Below, piece by piece: positions 16,752 to 24,645 of a DNA stretch of 64,000 nt (positions are counted from its first letter, which is position 1; each line of letters begins with the position of its first letter). Location: assembly GCA_039808025.1 (NCBI GenBank), contig JBDHSK010000009.1:1-64000 (forward strand), read 5' to 3'. A program made the position numbers and the translations under genes. This DNA comes from Sandaracinobacteroides sp039808025 (GTDB taxonomy: Bacteria; Pseudomonadota; Alphaproteobacteria; Sphingomonadales; Sphingomonadaceae). The notes under the pieces were generated by a model. The model ran no database searches and was not told the DNA's origin. It worked only from the letters and a program-made list of their open reading frames with translations.

Positions 16752-17908
16752 TATATCACTACCAGTTCCGCGCGCAGGGCGCCGGCTTCCTTCAGGGCTT
16801 CGAGAATGGCGACGAGATCACCCGGCGCCGCCCCCAGTGCGTTCACGGCGTCGACAATGTCGGAAAGGCGCGCGCCCGGTGCAAACAGCGCCATGCGCGC
16901 CTTTTGTTCTTGCGCGTCGACGGTCGAGCGCGGTGTCACCACCGTTTCCCCGCGGCGGGCAAATGGCGCAGGCTGAGAGGCCTGCCAGTCTTCAGTAATG
17001 GCAACAGAAAGGTTGCCATGGGCAACCGCTGCGGGAAGGATACGGACATCGCCCCCAATTACGACCGTACCCGTGCGGGCATTTACCACGACGCGGGCAG
17101 CAGGCGCTGCCACCCCGACGCGCAGCTGTTCGATACGGGCGGCCAGAGCCACACGATCAGGGGCGCTGGCGGGCGGGGTGATCTCGATCGAAACGGCGTC
17201 GATGGCCCGGGCGATCGCCTGGCCTTCGGCGGCGTTGATGCTGTCGGCCAGGCTTTGCGCGGTGGAAAAGCTGGGGTCGACAAGGTTGAGGACCAGCGCG
17301 CCGGTATCGGCAAAGGGGGAAGCGACCGTGCGCTCAACCATGGCACCGCCGGGGATGCGCCCCGAGGTTGGCGTATTGACCACCACCTTCGACCCATCGG
17401 CCCCTTCGGCACCGAAGCCGCCGACGGTCAGGTTCCCCTGTGCCAGCGCATAGGTTTCGCCATCGGCGCCTTTCAATGGGGCCAGCAGCAAGGTGCCACC
17501 CCGCAGCGATTTTGCCCGTCCCAGCGCCGAGATGGTGACATCGACGCGCTGCCCGGGCTTGGCAAAGGGTGGCAGTTCGGCCGTGATCATGACGGCTGCC
17601 GCATTCTTCAGCGACGGGCGCACGCCTTCAGGGATCTGCACGCCCAGCGCCGACGCCGCCGAGCGCATCGACTGCACGGTGAAGGCGAGATTATCGTCAC
17701 CCGTGCCGGGAAGACCAACTACCAGGCCATAGCCGACCAGATTATTGGCGCGCACGCCTTGAAAGCGGGCCAGATCCTTGACCCGTTCCTGTCGGGCGTT
17801 CTGGAGGGTTTGGGCAGATGCAGTGGCGGGCAGGGTGACGGACAGGGTGACTGACAGGCCAACCAGACCGAGGCCAGCCAGCAGCTCCAAGGGGGTGGGC
17901 GCGCGCAT
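16751..17908 (-). CDS. flgI: flagellar P-ring protein FlgI
   Basis: FlgI assembles into the periplasmic P-ring around the rod. The 385-residue precursor has a signal peptide (to about residue 33, cut after ASA). The conserved mature start RVKDLARFQGVRANNLVGYGLVVGLPGTGDD follows. The IVDAVNALGAAPGDLVAILEALKEAGALRAELVVI C-terminus is typical of the family (compare the span at 16752-16860). It overlaps flgH by one base at the start and flgJ at the end. Confidence 0.97.
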   Translation of the reverse strand: MRAPTPLELLAGLGLVGLSVTLSVTLPATASAQTLQNARQERVKDLARFQGVRANNLVGYGLVVGLPGTGDDNLAFTVQSMRSAASALGVQIPEGVRPSLKNAAAVMITAELPPFAKPGQRVDVTISALGRAKSLRGGTLLLAPLKGADGETYALAQGNLTVGGFGAEGADGSKVVVNTPTSGRIPGGAMVERTVASPFADTGALVLNLVDPSFSTAQSLADSINAAEGQAIARAIDAVSIEITPPASAPDRVALAARIEQLRVGVAAPAARVVVNARTGTVVIGGDVRILPAAVAHGNLSVAITEDWQASQPAPFARRGETVVTPRSTVDAQEQKARMALFAPGARLSDIVDAVNALGAAPGDLVAILEALKEAGALRAELVVI

Positions 17909-18600
17909 CAGAACGGGCTGATCTTGTCGAAGAAGCGCGACAGCCAGCCCTGTTTGGCCTGCTGAGCGATTTCGCCAGTGCCGGTATAGCGCACCCGGGC
18001 ATCGGCAACCCGGGTCGACAGGACGCGATTGTCAGGCCCGATGTCTTCGGGGCGGACGATCCCGGTCAGCTGCGCCTGCTCCTCGCCACGGGTCAGCGTG
18101 AGCCGCCGGTCGCCGGCCACCATCAAGGCGCCGTTGGGCAATACCCGGGTAACGGTGACGGTGATTTCCCCTGACAGGCTGTTGCCCTGGGTGGTAGAGC
18201 CCTGGCCGGCAAAACTGTTGTTGGCACCACCCGAAAACAGCCCTTCGGAAACCTTGTTGAACGGGAAGGCATCCGGCAAATTTAGCTGGCGGCTCGACGA
18301 GCGGCTGGTTTTCTGGGCCGTCGATTTCTGCGCCTGAATGCGTTCGACCAGCAAGATGGTGAGGATATCGCCGACACCGCGTGCCTTGCGGTCCTCGGCG
18401 AGCATCAATGAGCGTCCGCCGTTCAGGCTGGCCAGATAGATGCTTCCACTGGCCGGAGCCGGCGCTGGCGGCTCGGCAATCGCTGGCGCAATCGTTGCCA
18501 CCCGATCATTCAGCGGGTTTTTGGCAAGACACCCGCCAAGGGTACAAAGCAGAGGCAGGCATGTCAGAGAAAGCAGGAGCTTATACGGCCTGGTTGACAT
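17908..18600 (-). CDS. flgH: flagellar L-ring lipoprotein FlgH
   Basis: FlgH forms the outer-membrane L-ring. The 230-residue precursor has a lipoprotein signal peptide with lipobox LGGC (cysteine at residue 24). Then come GSIYLASLNGGRSLMLAEDRKARGVGDILTILLVE and the conserved region NGALMVAGDRRLTLTRGEEQAQLTGIVRPEDI. It closes with the typical G-EIAQQAKQGWLSRFFDKISPF end. The first 20 bases overlap the end of flgG in another frame, which suggests translational coupling. Confidence 0.97.
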   Translation of the reverse strand: MSTRPYKLLLSLTCLPLLCTLGGCLAKNPLNDRVATIAPAIAEPPAPAPASGSIYLASLNGGRSLMLAEDRKARGVGDILTILLVERIQAQKSTAQKTSRSSSRQLNLPDAFPFNKVSEGLFSGGANNSFAGQGSTTQGNSLSGEITVTVTRVLPNGALMVAGDRRLTLTRGEEQAQLTGIVRPEDIGPDNRVLSTRVADARVRYTGTGEIAQQAKQGWLSRFFDKISPF

Positions 18601-19366
18601 AGCGCATCATTTCATCAGCAGCTGACAACACCTTGCTGTTCACTTCATAGGTGCGCTGGGTTTCGATCATGTCGACCAGTTCCTGCACGGTCGAGACGTT
18701 CGAGGACTCGAGCGCTCCCTGGCGGAGGCTGCCAAGGCCAACTTCGCCGGGGTTACCTTGAATGGGGGCGCCAGAGGCAGCACTTTCGAGATAGAGGTTG
18801 TTGCCAACCGGCTCGAGCCCGGCTGCATTGATGAAGCCAACGAGGGTCAGCCGCCCGAGATCGGTGGGCGTGGTTTCACCGGGCAGCATGGCGGCCATGG
18901 TGCCATCGGGGCCGATCGAAATGTCGGTGGCCCCCTCGGGGATTTCGATTCCCGGCATCACCGGGTTACCCTGTGGTGTAACCAGCCGTCCTTCGGCCGT
19001 CAGAGTGAGGGCGCCGGCCCGCGTGTAGGCCGGGCGGCCATCGGGCAGTTCGACTTCGAGAAACCCATTGCCCTCGATGGCGATATCAAGGGGATTGTTG
19101 GTGATGATGGTGCCACCCTGGGCGTGCACCCGCTCGGTGCCGGCCACTTTCACGCCAGCACCTGTCGTCAGCCCCATGCCGAAACGGTTGTCGGCCCCCG
19201 CCGGGGCGCCTGCCGGGCGCTCGGTCTGATACATCAGGGTTTCGAAGGCCGCGCGGTCACGCTTGAAGCCGACTGTATTGGCATTTGCGAGGTTGTTCGA
19301 GATGACGCGCAACCTGGCGTCGAGCGCCTCAAGCCCCGAACGGGCGATGTGGAGGGCATTCGCCAT
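18581..19366 (-). CDS. flgG: flagellar distal rod protein FlgG
   Basis: FlgG builds the distal rod. The 261-residue protein has the axial N-terminal motif (IARSGLEALDARLRVISNNLANANTVGFKRDRAAFETL), the central IAIEGNGFLEVELPDG, and the C-terminal LESSNVSTVQELVDMIETQRTYEVNSKVLSAADEMMRYVNQ. The C-terminus and length match FlgG rather than FlgF or FlgE. It is followed by flgH (20-bp overlap) and preceded by flgF with an 11-bp gap. Confidence 0.97.
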   Translation of the reverse strand: MANALHIARSGLEALDARLRVISNNLANANTVGFKRDRAAFETLMYQTERPAGAPAGADNRFGMGLTTGAGVKVAGTERVHAQGGTIITNNPLDIAIEGNGFLEVELPDGRPAYTRAGALTLTAEGRLVTPQGNPVMPGIEIPEGATDISIGPDGTMAAMLPGETTPTDLGRLTLVGFINAAGLEPVGNNLYLESAASGAPIQGNPGEVGLGSLRQGALESSNVSTVQELVDMIETQRTYEVNSKVLSAADEMMRYVNQAV

Positions 19367-19377
19367 AGATCAGTCTC

Positions 19378-20112
19378 CTACTGGACGCGCATAAGTTGCG
19401 CTGTGCCTTCATCCATTTCCCGCGCGGCCGACAGCAGCTTCGTCTGCATTTCGAAGCTGCGCGACTGCTCGATCAGCTCGACGAGTGCGGCTGTCGTTTC
19501 GACGTTGGAACGCTCGATCGCGCCCGGTGTGACCGAGGCCGTCGGGTCGGGCTCCTGCGTCGGGCTGCGGAACAGGCCATCAGGGCCGCGCGCCAGGCTT
19601 GCCGGATCGGGCGAGACGAGCTTCAGGCGCGCCACTGTCACCCACGGCTGATCGTCGGCAAGGCGTGTGGTCACGGCGCCATCGCGGGCAATCGTCAGAT
19701 TTTCAAAGCCGGTCCCCAGATGGATCGGCCCGTCTTCCCCCATCACCGGGTGATTGTCTCCCGTCAGCAGATTGCCTTCGGCGTCGACCCGCAGATCGCC
19801 GCGCCTTGTCAGGGCCTCGTTGCCATTGCCATCAGCCACGGCCAGCCACGCACCGCCGTTCATCGCGACATGCAGCGGATCGTTGGTGATTTCGATGGCG
19901 CCGGCGCGCAGCAGGTCGTGAGGGGCCTCGCCCCCGGATTGCACGCGCGCCGTCAGGGCGCTGCCATTGGCAGTGATCCAGCCAGACGACAGTTCGGCCA
20001 TCTCGCGGCGGAAGCCCGGCGTATTGGCATTGGCAAGGTTGTGCGACGTTACCGCCTGCGCTTCCTGGTTGCGTTGCAGGCCGGTAAGAGCGGTGTAGAT
20101 CAGCCGGTCCAT
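19378..20112 (-). CDS. flgF: flagellar proximal rod protein FlgF
   Basis: FlgF is a proximal rod subunit. The 244-residue protein starts MDRLIYTALTGLQRNQEAQAVTSHNLANANTPGFRRE and ends in the axial helix TAALVELIEQSRSFEMQTKLLSAAREMDEGTAQLMRVQ. A short FlgF start (MDRLIYTALTG) and its position between flgE and flgG separate it from FlgG. Its start overlaps the flgE stop by one base. Confidence 0.95.
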   Translation of the reverse strand: MDRLIYTALTGLQRNQEAQAVTSHNLANANTPGFRREMAELSSGWITANGSALTARVQSGGEAPHDLLRAGAIEITNDPLHVAMNGGAWLAVADGNGNEALTRRGDLRVDAEGNLLTGDNHPVMGEDGPIHLGTGFENLTIARDGAVTTRLADDQPWVTVARLKLVSPDPASLARGPDGLFRSPTQEPDPTASVTPGAIERSNVETTAALVELIEQSRSFEMQTKLLSAAREMDEGTAQLMRVQ

Positions 20113-21347
20113 CAGTTACGCAGCTGGATGATGGTTTGCAGGATCGACGAGGCGGTGTCGATGGCGCGGGCGTTGGCCTGGAAATTGCGCTGGGCCGAGA
20201 TCAGCCCGACCAGCTCTTCGGTAAGATCGACGTTCGAGCGCTCGAGCGCGCCCGAGGTGATGGTGCCAAGCCCGTCTTTCCCGGCCTGGCCGACAATCAG
20301 GTCGCCAGAGGCGGCCGAGAGCTTCCAGCTGACATTGCCGTTTTGCTTCAGGCCGTTGGGGTTGGCGACATTGGCAACAGCGACCTTGCCGAGGGCGATC
20401 GTCTCGCCATTGGAAAAACTGGCCCTGACGACGCCTTGCAGATCAACGTCGACGCTTTCCAGCCGCCCCGGGCCATAGCCATCCTGTTCGGTAAAGGCTA
20501 CGTTGAAGGGGCCGGGGATGACGGTTGAATCAAGGTGGCTGATGGAAAAGCCGCTGTCGAAGGCAACCGGCCCTGGCGGTGTGGCAAGCGCACCGCTGGC
20601 ATCGAAGGTGAGCGTCAGTGGTCCAGGCCCCGGGGTCGGGTTGATTTCGGCGTCACCAACGAAGGCGTGCACCTCCCAGTATTTATTGGTGTCACCCGGC
20701 GGGCTATCGACCTGACGATAATAAAGCGTGGCCGCCTGGGCATTGCCAAGGGAATCATAGATGGTTTCCGATGTCGCGTGATTGTAGCTTGCGGCATTGG
20801 TGCGATCGAAAGCGGCCGTAGGCGATGTGGCGCCCGCCGGCAGTTCGGTGATGAGGTGCATGGCAGTGGTGGCGACTGGCTCACCTGACACTTCGGGCAG
20901 GCGCAGCGGCTGCAACCCCGAGGCGCCAACGGCTGTCACCACGCCATCGGTGGTGGTCGGCAACACCTGCAGGTTGCGGCCCTCGTTGTCGATCACCCAT
21001 CGCTCGGAGTCGACCGTGAAGCTGCCGTTGCGCGACAGCGACAGGCTGTCTTCCGGCTCGATGCCGCCTTTCACCAGAAAGAAGCCCGAGCCGCCGATCA
21101 TCAGGTCGAGGGCGTTGTTTGTGGCCTGATAGCCACCTTGCGAGAATTTCTGCTTCACCACCATGGTGGCAACGCCAACGCCGGGCACACCGTTGCGGGC
21201 CTGCGTGGCCGAGCGGGTGACGATATCGCCGAACTGCACGTCGCTTTTCTTGAAGCCCGAGGTGCCGGCGTTGGCGATATTGTTGGAGAGCGCGGAAAGC
21301 TCGTTCTGGGCGGCGTTGAGGCCAGTAAGCGATGTCGAGAAGCTCAT
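20112..21347 (-). CDS. flgE: flagellar hook protein FlgE
   Basis: FlgE polymerises into the hook. The 411-residue protein begins MSFSTSLTGLNAAQNELSALSNNIANAGTSGFKKS and has DLMIGGSGFFLVKGG, a large variable hook domain, and the C-terminal LERSNVDLTEELVGLISAQRNFQANARAIDTASSILQTIIQLRN. All are hook-family signatures. Length is normal for alphaproteobacteria. It follows flgD by 17 bp. Confidence 0.96.
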   Translation of the reverse strand: MSFSTSLTGLNAAQNELSALSNNIANAGTSGFKKSDVQFGDIVTRSATQARNGVPGVGVATMVVKQKFSQGGYQATNNALDLMIGGSGFFLVKGGIEPEDSLSLSRNGSFTVDSERWVIDNEGRNLQVLPTTTDGVVTAVGASGLQPLRLPEVSGEPVATTAMHLITELPAGATSPTAAFDRTNAASYNHATSETIYDSLGNAQAATLYYRQVDSPPGDTNKYWEVHAFVGDAEINPTPGPGPLTLTFDASGALATPPGPVAFDSGFSISHLDSTVIPGPFNVAFTEQDGYGPGRLESVDVDLQGVVRASFSNGETIALGKVAVANVANPNGLKQNGNVSWKLSAASGDLIVGQAGKDGLGTITSGALERSNVDLTEELVGLISAQRNFQANARAIDTASSILQTIIQLRN

Positions 21348-21364
21348 GCGTCGATACTCCGGTG

Positions 21365-21778
21365 TCAGGAAACGGAACGGATGTCGGAAAGGGCGATTTC
21401 ACGGCCGTCATCCAGATTGAGAAGCAGGCCACCTTCGGCTGTGAAGGAAATGCTGGAGACCGTGCCGCGGCTGTCGGCCGTGGTGATGGTGCGGCCGATC
21501 CATTGCGGGGCGGCCGAGCGCATGTCGCCGGCGCCGCCAGCCATGGTTTTCAGTGACTGGTTCATTTCGGTGATGCCGGAAACCGTCGAGAATTGTGCCA
21601 GCTGGGCAACGAATGCTTCGTTTTCCAGCGGCGACAAAGGGTCCTGGTTCTTCAGCTGGGTGACCAGCAGAGTGAGAAAATCCTCCTGTCCCAGCGACAT
21701 GGTGCCAGCGGATTGCACCTGGGCGCCACGGGTGGCGTCGGCGCTGCGGATGCCAAGGGCCTGAAGATCAAGGCTCAT
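21365..21778 (-). CDS. flgD: flagellar hook cap/assembly protein FlgD
   Basis: FlgD caps the growing hook and is discarded when FlgK arrives. The 137-residue protein contains the conserved N-terminal region SLGQEDFLTLLVTQLKNQDPLSPLENEAFVAQLAQFSTVSGITEMN and ends with a reduced C-terminal portion. Enterobacterial FlgD is about 230 residues with Tudor and Fn3-like domains; this short form has little of them, which occurs in other alphaproteobacteria. It overlaps flgC (ATGA). Confidence 0.92.
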   Translation of the reverse strand: MSLDLQALGIRSADATRGAQVQSAGTMSLGQEDFLTLLVTQLKNQDPLSPLENEAFVAQLAQFSTVSGITEMNQSLKTMAGGAGDMRSAAPQWIGRTITTADSRGTVSSISFTAEGGLLLNLDDGREIALSDIRSVS

Positions 21779-22182
21779 CGGCCGAGCCTCAAGGTTTCGA
21801 GGGTCAGCGATTTGGCGGTTTCCAGCACCTCGATATTGTTGCTGTACTGGCGTGCCGTTTCGACGATCTCGACCATTTCGGCGTTGGCGTCGACGGCCGA
21901 GACATGGATATAGCCCTCGGCATCGGCGAGCGGGTGACCCGGCTCGTAACGGCGCTGGGGGGCGGCATTGGCCTGCACCACGCCAAGGACGCCAACCGTC
22001 GCCCTGCCGCTATTGCCTTCGTACAATGTCTGGAACACGGGCTTCAGCGGGCGATAGGCGGCTTCAGCGCTGCTGGCCACGGCCCCGGCATTGGCAAGGT
22101 TCGAGGCGCTGCTGTTGAGCCGTACAAGCTGTGCCGACATGGCGCGCCCGGCTATATCGAAGATAGACAAGGCCAAGGTCAT
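21775..22182 (-). CDS. flgC: flagellar proximal rod protein FlgC
   Basis: FlgC is a proximal rod subunit of 135 residues. The N-terminal part is IFDIAGRAMSAQLVRLNSSASNLANAGAVASSAEAAYRP. Its tail NAEMVEIVETARQYSNNIEVLETAKSLTLETLRLG is the C-terminal axial helix. Both ends overlap neighbours (flgB upstream, flgD downstream), consistent with stoichiometric production of rod proteins. Confidence 0.95.
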   Translation of the reverse strand: MTLALSIFDIAGRAMSAQLVRLNSSASNLANAGAVASSAEAAYRPLKPVFQTLYEGNSGRATVGVLGVVQANAAPQRRYEPGHPLADAEGYIHVSAVDANAEMVEIVETARQYSNNIEVLETAKSLTLETLRLGR

Positions 22183-22562
22183 TCTCCCTTCAGGGCCGCG
22201 GTAAGGGTGCTGATCCGGCCGTTCAGGATGGCAAGCGTCGAGCGATAGCGGACGGCGGTTTCAGCGAACTGCAGCTGTTCGGTCGCCAGTTCGACGGTGT
22301 TGCCATCGAGCGAGGGCTGCACCGGCAGGCGATAGCGCACGGGCGAGGTTTCAGATGGTGGCGTGGCTGCGAAATGGCGGGGGCTGGTGGTAGCAAGCGT
22401 TGCGGCCGCCGGTTCGGCCAGCAGGGCCCTGAAATCGAGATCGCGTGCCTTGTACCCCGGCGTCGCCGCATTGGCGATGTTCGAGGCCAGCAGCTCCATC
22501 CGTTCAGACCGCAGAGCCAGTGCGGCCCCGTGGATTCCGAAATACTGGTCGATCCTGTCCAC
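22179..22562 (-). CDS. flgB: flagellar proximal rod protein FlgB
   Basis: FlgB is the first proximal rod protein and the first gene of the hook-basal body operon. The 127-residue product has DQYFGIHGAALALRSERMELLASNIANAATPGYKARDLDF at the N-terminus and LQFAETAVRYRSTLAILNGRISTLTAALKGE at the end. The start is the GTG at 22562: AAGGAGA lies 6-7 nt upstream. An open frame reaching back to 22757 would run through the promoter and is rejected. Expression is predicted from the sigma-54 promoter at 22599-22614. Confidence 0.93.
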   Translation of the reverse strand: MDRIDQYFGIHGAALALRSERMELLASNIANAATPGYKARDLDFRALLAEPAAATLATTSPRHFAATPPSETSPVRYRLPVQPSLDGNTVELATEQLQFAETAVRYRSTLAILNGRISTLTAALKGE

Positions 22563-22598
22563 ATCCTCTCCTTTGCCCATGGGGGCACAGGCAGAAGA

Positions 22599-22614
22599 TG
22601 CAAGATGCGTGCCA
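22599..22614 (-). promoter_or_regulatory. sigma-54 promoter of the flgB operon
   Basis: Minus-strand TGGCAC-N5-TTGCA (TGGCACGCATCTTGCA) is an exact match to the sigma-54 -24/-12 consensus with GG and GC in correct phase. Transcription would begin near 22588, giving a leader of about 26 nt before the flgB GTG with its ribosome site. Sigma-54 control of rod and hook genes is established in Caulobacter and several other flagellated proteobacteria. Confidence 0.85.
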
Positions 22615-22658
22615 GACGAGGTTGCCAGCGGGCGCTCGTGGGGCAGGCCAGGCAAAAA

Positions 22659-22706
22659 CGGCACATCGGTGCCGGTTTGGTGGGGAAAAGCGGCACAACT
22701 GTGCCG
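22659..22706. promoter_or_regulatory. two identical-arm palindromes, probable enhancer for the sigma-54 promoter
   Basis: CGGCAC-ATCG-GTGCCG (22659-22674) and CGGCAC-AACT-GTGCCG (22691-22706) are both perfect 6-4-6 inverted repeats. Their centres are 32 bp apart, close to three helical turns. They lie about 70-120 bp upstream of the predicted flgB transcription start, the standard enhancer distance for an NtrC-family activator such as FlbD. The activator gene is not in the window. They could also serve divergent flgA. Confidence 0.65.
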
Positions 22707-22823
22707 GTCGGCAGATGTGCAGGGAAGGGCGGAGGCGCTTGTTCCCGAGGATGGCATCAGGTTTGCATGGAGACGCCATGCAGGACGGCGCCATGGCTGG
22801 CGTCTTAAGCCCCGGAGGTGGAT

Positions 22824-23294
22824 ATGGCGCGGTGGATGATCATGTTGCTGGCTTTGCTGGCAGAGACGGCAATGGCCAACGGCCAGAATCTCCGCCAGCA
22901 GGCAGAGGCCTTTGCCGGGCAGCCGGTGGCGCTTGATCCGCGCCTGCCGGTTCCCGATTGCCAGCGCTTTGTGCTTGGCTGGCGGGGTTCCGGGCAGACC
23001 GCCATTCTGGCCACCTGTGAGGCTTCAGGATGGCGCATGGTGCTGCCGGTGGGCAGGCGGCGGCAGGCAATGACCGACACACATCCGGTTTCCCCCGTTG
23101 CCGAGATCAGGCGCGGGGACCCTGTGCAGGTGCGCGTGGAAGGGCGCGGGTTTCGCCTGCTTGTCGATGGTGTCGCCATGGGTAACGCCGGGCCGGGCCG
23201 GCGGGTAGTGGTGCGCAACCTGTCGAGCGGGCGGCAGATGATCGCCACTGTGCTGGCCGATGGTTCACTGGAGCTTTCCGGAAAAAATTTCTGA
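22824..23294 (+). CDS. flgA: flagella basal body P-ring formation protein FlgA
   Basis: FlgA is the periplasmic chaperone for P-ring assembly by FlgI. The 156-residue precursor has a signal peptide (to about residue 18, ending AMA). The C-terminal SAF-like beta-clip domain contains IRRGDPVQVRVEGRGFRLLVDGVAMGNAGPGRRVVVRN, followed by SGRQMIATVLADGSLEL, the family hallmark. The ATG at 22824 is preceded by GGAGG at 5-nt spacing; a GTG six bases earlier overlaps that site. It is divergent from flgB and shares its 261-bp regulatory region. Confidence 0.93.
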   Translation: MARWMIMLLALLAETAMANGQNLRQQAEAFAGQPVALDPRLPVPDCQRFVLGWRGSGQTAILATCEASGWRMVLPVGRRRQAMTDTHPVSPVAEIRRGDPVQVRVEGRGFRLLVDGVAMGNAGPGRRVVVRNLSSGRQMIATVLADGSLELSGKNF

Positions 23295-23301
23295 GCGTCT
23301 G

Positions 23302-23328
23302 TTAAGAGATGCTGGCTCTGGCCGTTAT
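23302..23328 (+). promoter_or_regulatory. candidate sigma-28 (FliA) promoter of flgM
   Basis: TTAA (23302-23305), 15 bp, then GCCGTTAT (23321-23328) resembles the FliA consensus TAAA-N15-GCCGATAA. The same spacing and GCCGT core recur in front of the flagellin gene. It starts just after the flgA stop, about 100 nt before flgM. Confidence 0.5.
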
Positions 23329-23431
23329 GTCCTGTGTCCGCCAGAGGGCGCAGTCTTGTTGCGGGCTCGCTGGTGTGATCCCGGGGCCATTGGCGGCCCG
23401 TTCACAGAGTAACGATTGACAGGGTAACGAC

Positions 23432-23731
23432 ATGACCATCGAAGCCACCAACCGCGCCGCAGCCCCCCTCGTATCCGCACCGGGTCTGCGCCCCTCACCC
23501 GACATCAGCGTTGCAGGGGGCGGCCGGCTGACACCAGCGATGTCCAACCTGCCTGATTCTGTTGGCAGCAGCGGCATCCGCTCTCTGGTGCGAGACATGG
23601 CGTCGGCGCCGCCTGTGAACGGCAGCAAGGTGGCTGGGTTGAAATCGGCAATTGCCGCCGGAACCTACAAGGTTCAGCCGCAGAAGCTGGCGGATGCCAT
23701 GATCCGTCTCTCTCTGCCAGATCGGTACTGA
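23432..23731 (+). CDS. flgM: anti-sigma-28 factor FlgM
   Basis: FlgM binds FliA until it is exported through the finished hook, coupling flagellin expression to assembly. The 99-residue protein is mostly disordered at its N-terminus. Its C-terminal half (GIRSLVRDMASAPPVNGSKVAGLKSAIAAGTYKVQPQKLADAMIRL) matches the FlgM sigma-binding helices (V--LK-AI--G-Y-V---KIA--M). Position after flgA is canonical. A FliA-type promoter upstream would make it autoregulated. Confidence 0.92.
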   Translation: MTIEATNRAAAPLVSAPGLRPSPDISVAGGGRLTPAMSNLPDSVGSSGIRSLVRDMASAPPVNGSKVAGLKSAIAAGTYKVQPQKLADAMIRLSLPDRY

Positions 23732-23806
23732 CCGGCGCGGATCATTTTCAACCACGTCTTGCCCGACGTGTCATTCCGTTGAGTTGCCTGGCGCCTTGCC
23801 GGGTGC

Positions 23807-23834
23807 GCCGCCAGAGCCAGCAGGCTCTGGCGGC
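23807..23834. terminator. bidirectional hairpin between flgM and the rluA-like gene
   Basis: GCCGCCAGAGCC and GGCTCTGGCGGC form a perfect 12-bp stem with a 4-nt loop (AGCA) between two convergent genes. No U-run is present on either strand, but stem strength and location favour a shared terminator. Confidence 0.6.
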
Positions 23835-23858
23835 CTCGTCTGTAACCTGACCAGCTGA

Positions 23859-24527
23859 TCAGCCGAACCCCGCCTGCCGGAACCGCTCTGGCAACGGCGC
23901 CACGATTTCGGTTGGTGCTCCGCTGGCATCAGGGTCGGGAAAGACAAGGCGTCGGGCATGAAGCATCAGGCCGCCCGGGCCTGCCCTGCCATAAATCGAG
24001 TCCCCTAAAATGGCCGCTCCCGGTGCCAGCAGGGTGGCGTGCACTCTGATCTGGTGGGTGCGGCCGCTTTCCGGGCGAAACGCGATCAGCGCCTGTCCGT
24101 GCCGGCGTTCCAGCACCTCCCAGCTGGTGGCGGCCGGTTTGCCGCCCGGGTCGGCGATGATCCGCCAGCCTTGCGCACGGGTCGAGGTCTTGCGGAGTGC
24201 GGCATTCACCCGGCCCCTGTCAGTTGCGGGCGGGTTGGCAACGATAGCCCAATAGAGCTTGTCGACCTGACCATCGGCGAACAGGGCGGAAAGCCGGCGC
24301 AGCGCCGAGAGGCGCCGGGCCACCAGCAGGCAGCCCGATGTGTCGCGATCCAGCCGGTGCACGGGCTGTGGCGCCGGCCGGCCGGGGGCATAGGCGGGAA
24401 GCAACTGTTCAAGGCTGTGAGGGGTGCGAGGGCCGGGGTGCACGGCAAGGCCGGCGGGTTTGTCGAGGACCAGCCAGCTTCGGCTCTGTGCCAGCACAGG
24501 GGGAAGAGGCGAATCAGCGACCGGCAT
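23859..24527 (-). CDS. RluA-family RNA pseudouridine synthase
   Basis: This 222-residue enzyme belongs to the RluA/RluC/RluD family. It has the catalytic motif HRLDRDTSG, with the nucleophilic aspartate at residue 60. It opens WLVLDKPAGLAVHPG and has the later family motifs RTHQIRVH and AILGDSIYG. It has no S4 RNA-binding domain, so it resembles RluA-type rather than RluC/D. The precise rRNA or tRNA target cannot be told from sequence. It is inserted on the opposite strand between flgM and the flagellin gene. Confidence 0.9.
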   Translation of the reverse strand: MPVADSPLPPVLAQSRSWLVLDKPAGLAVHPGPRTPHSLEQLLPAYAPGRPAPQPVHRLDRDTSGCLLVARRLSALRRLSALFADGQVDKLYWAIVANPPATDRGRVNAALRKTSTRAQGWRIIADPGGKPAATSWEVLERRHGQALIAFRPESGRTHQIRVHATLLAPGAAILGDSIYGRAGPGGLMLHARRLVFPDPDASGAPTEIVAPLPERFRQAGFG

Positions 24528-24539
24528 CGGGACAAATAC

Positions 24540-24566
24540 TTAACCCGGACGACCGGTAGCCGTGAA
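24540..24566 (+). promoter_or_regulatory. candidate sigma-28 (FliA) promoter of the flagellin gene
   Basis: TTAA (24540-24543), 15 bp, then GCCGTGAA (24559-24566) fits the FliA pattern with the same arrangement as at flgM. It would give a leader of about 70 nt, similar to known fliC leaders. Confidence 0.5.
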
Positions 24567-24645
24567 GGCACACCGAGGCTTCCCGAACGGGGCTTCGCGG
24601 CCAGCATCTTCCGGGTGCCCCGCCAATGCAAGAGGATGACAGAAC

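Noticed and set aside
16460..17854. 464-codon open frame antisense to flgI and flgJ
   Set aside because: It shows an Arg/Gly/His-rich composition and no recognisable motif; the minus strand has canonical FlgI and FlgJ.
22659..22706. The twin palindromes as further sigma-54 promoters for flgA
   Set aside because: GG and GC elements in each are spaced by 9 rather than 10 bp, so phasing is wrong. A binding-site role is more likely.
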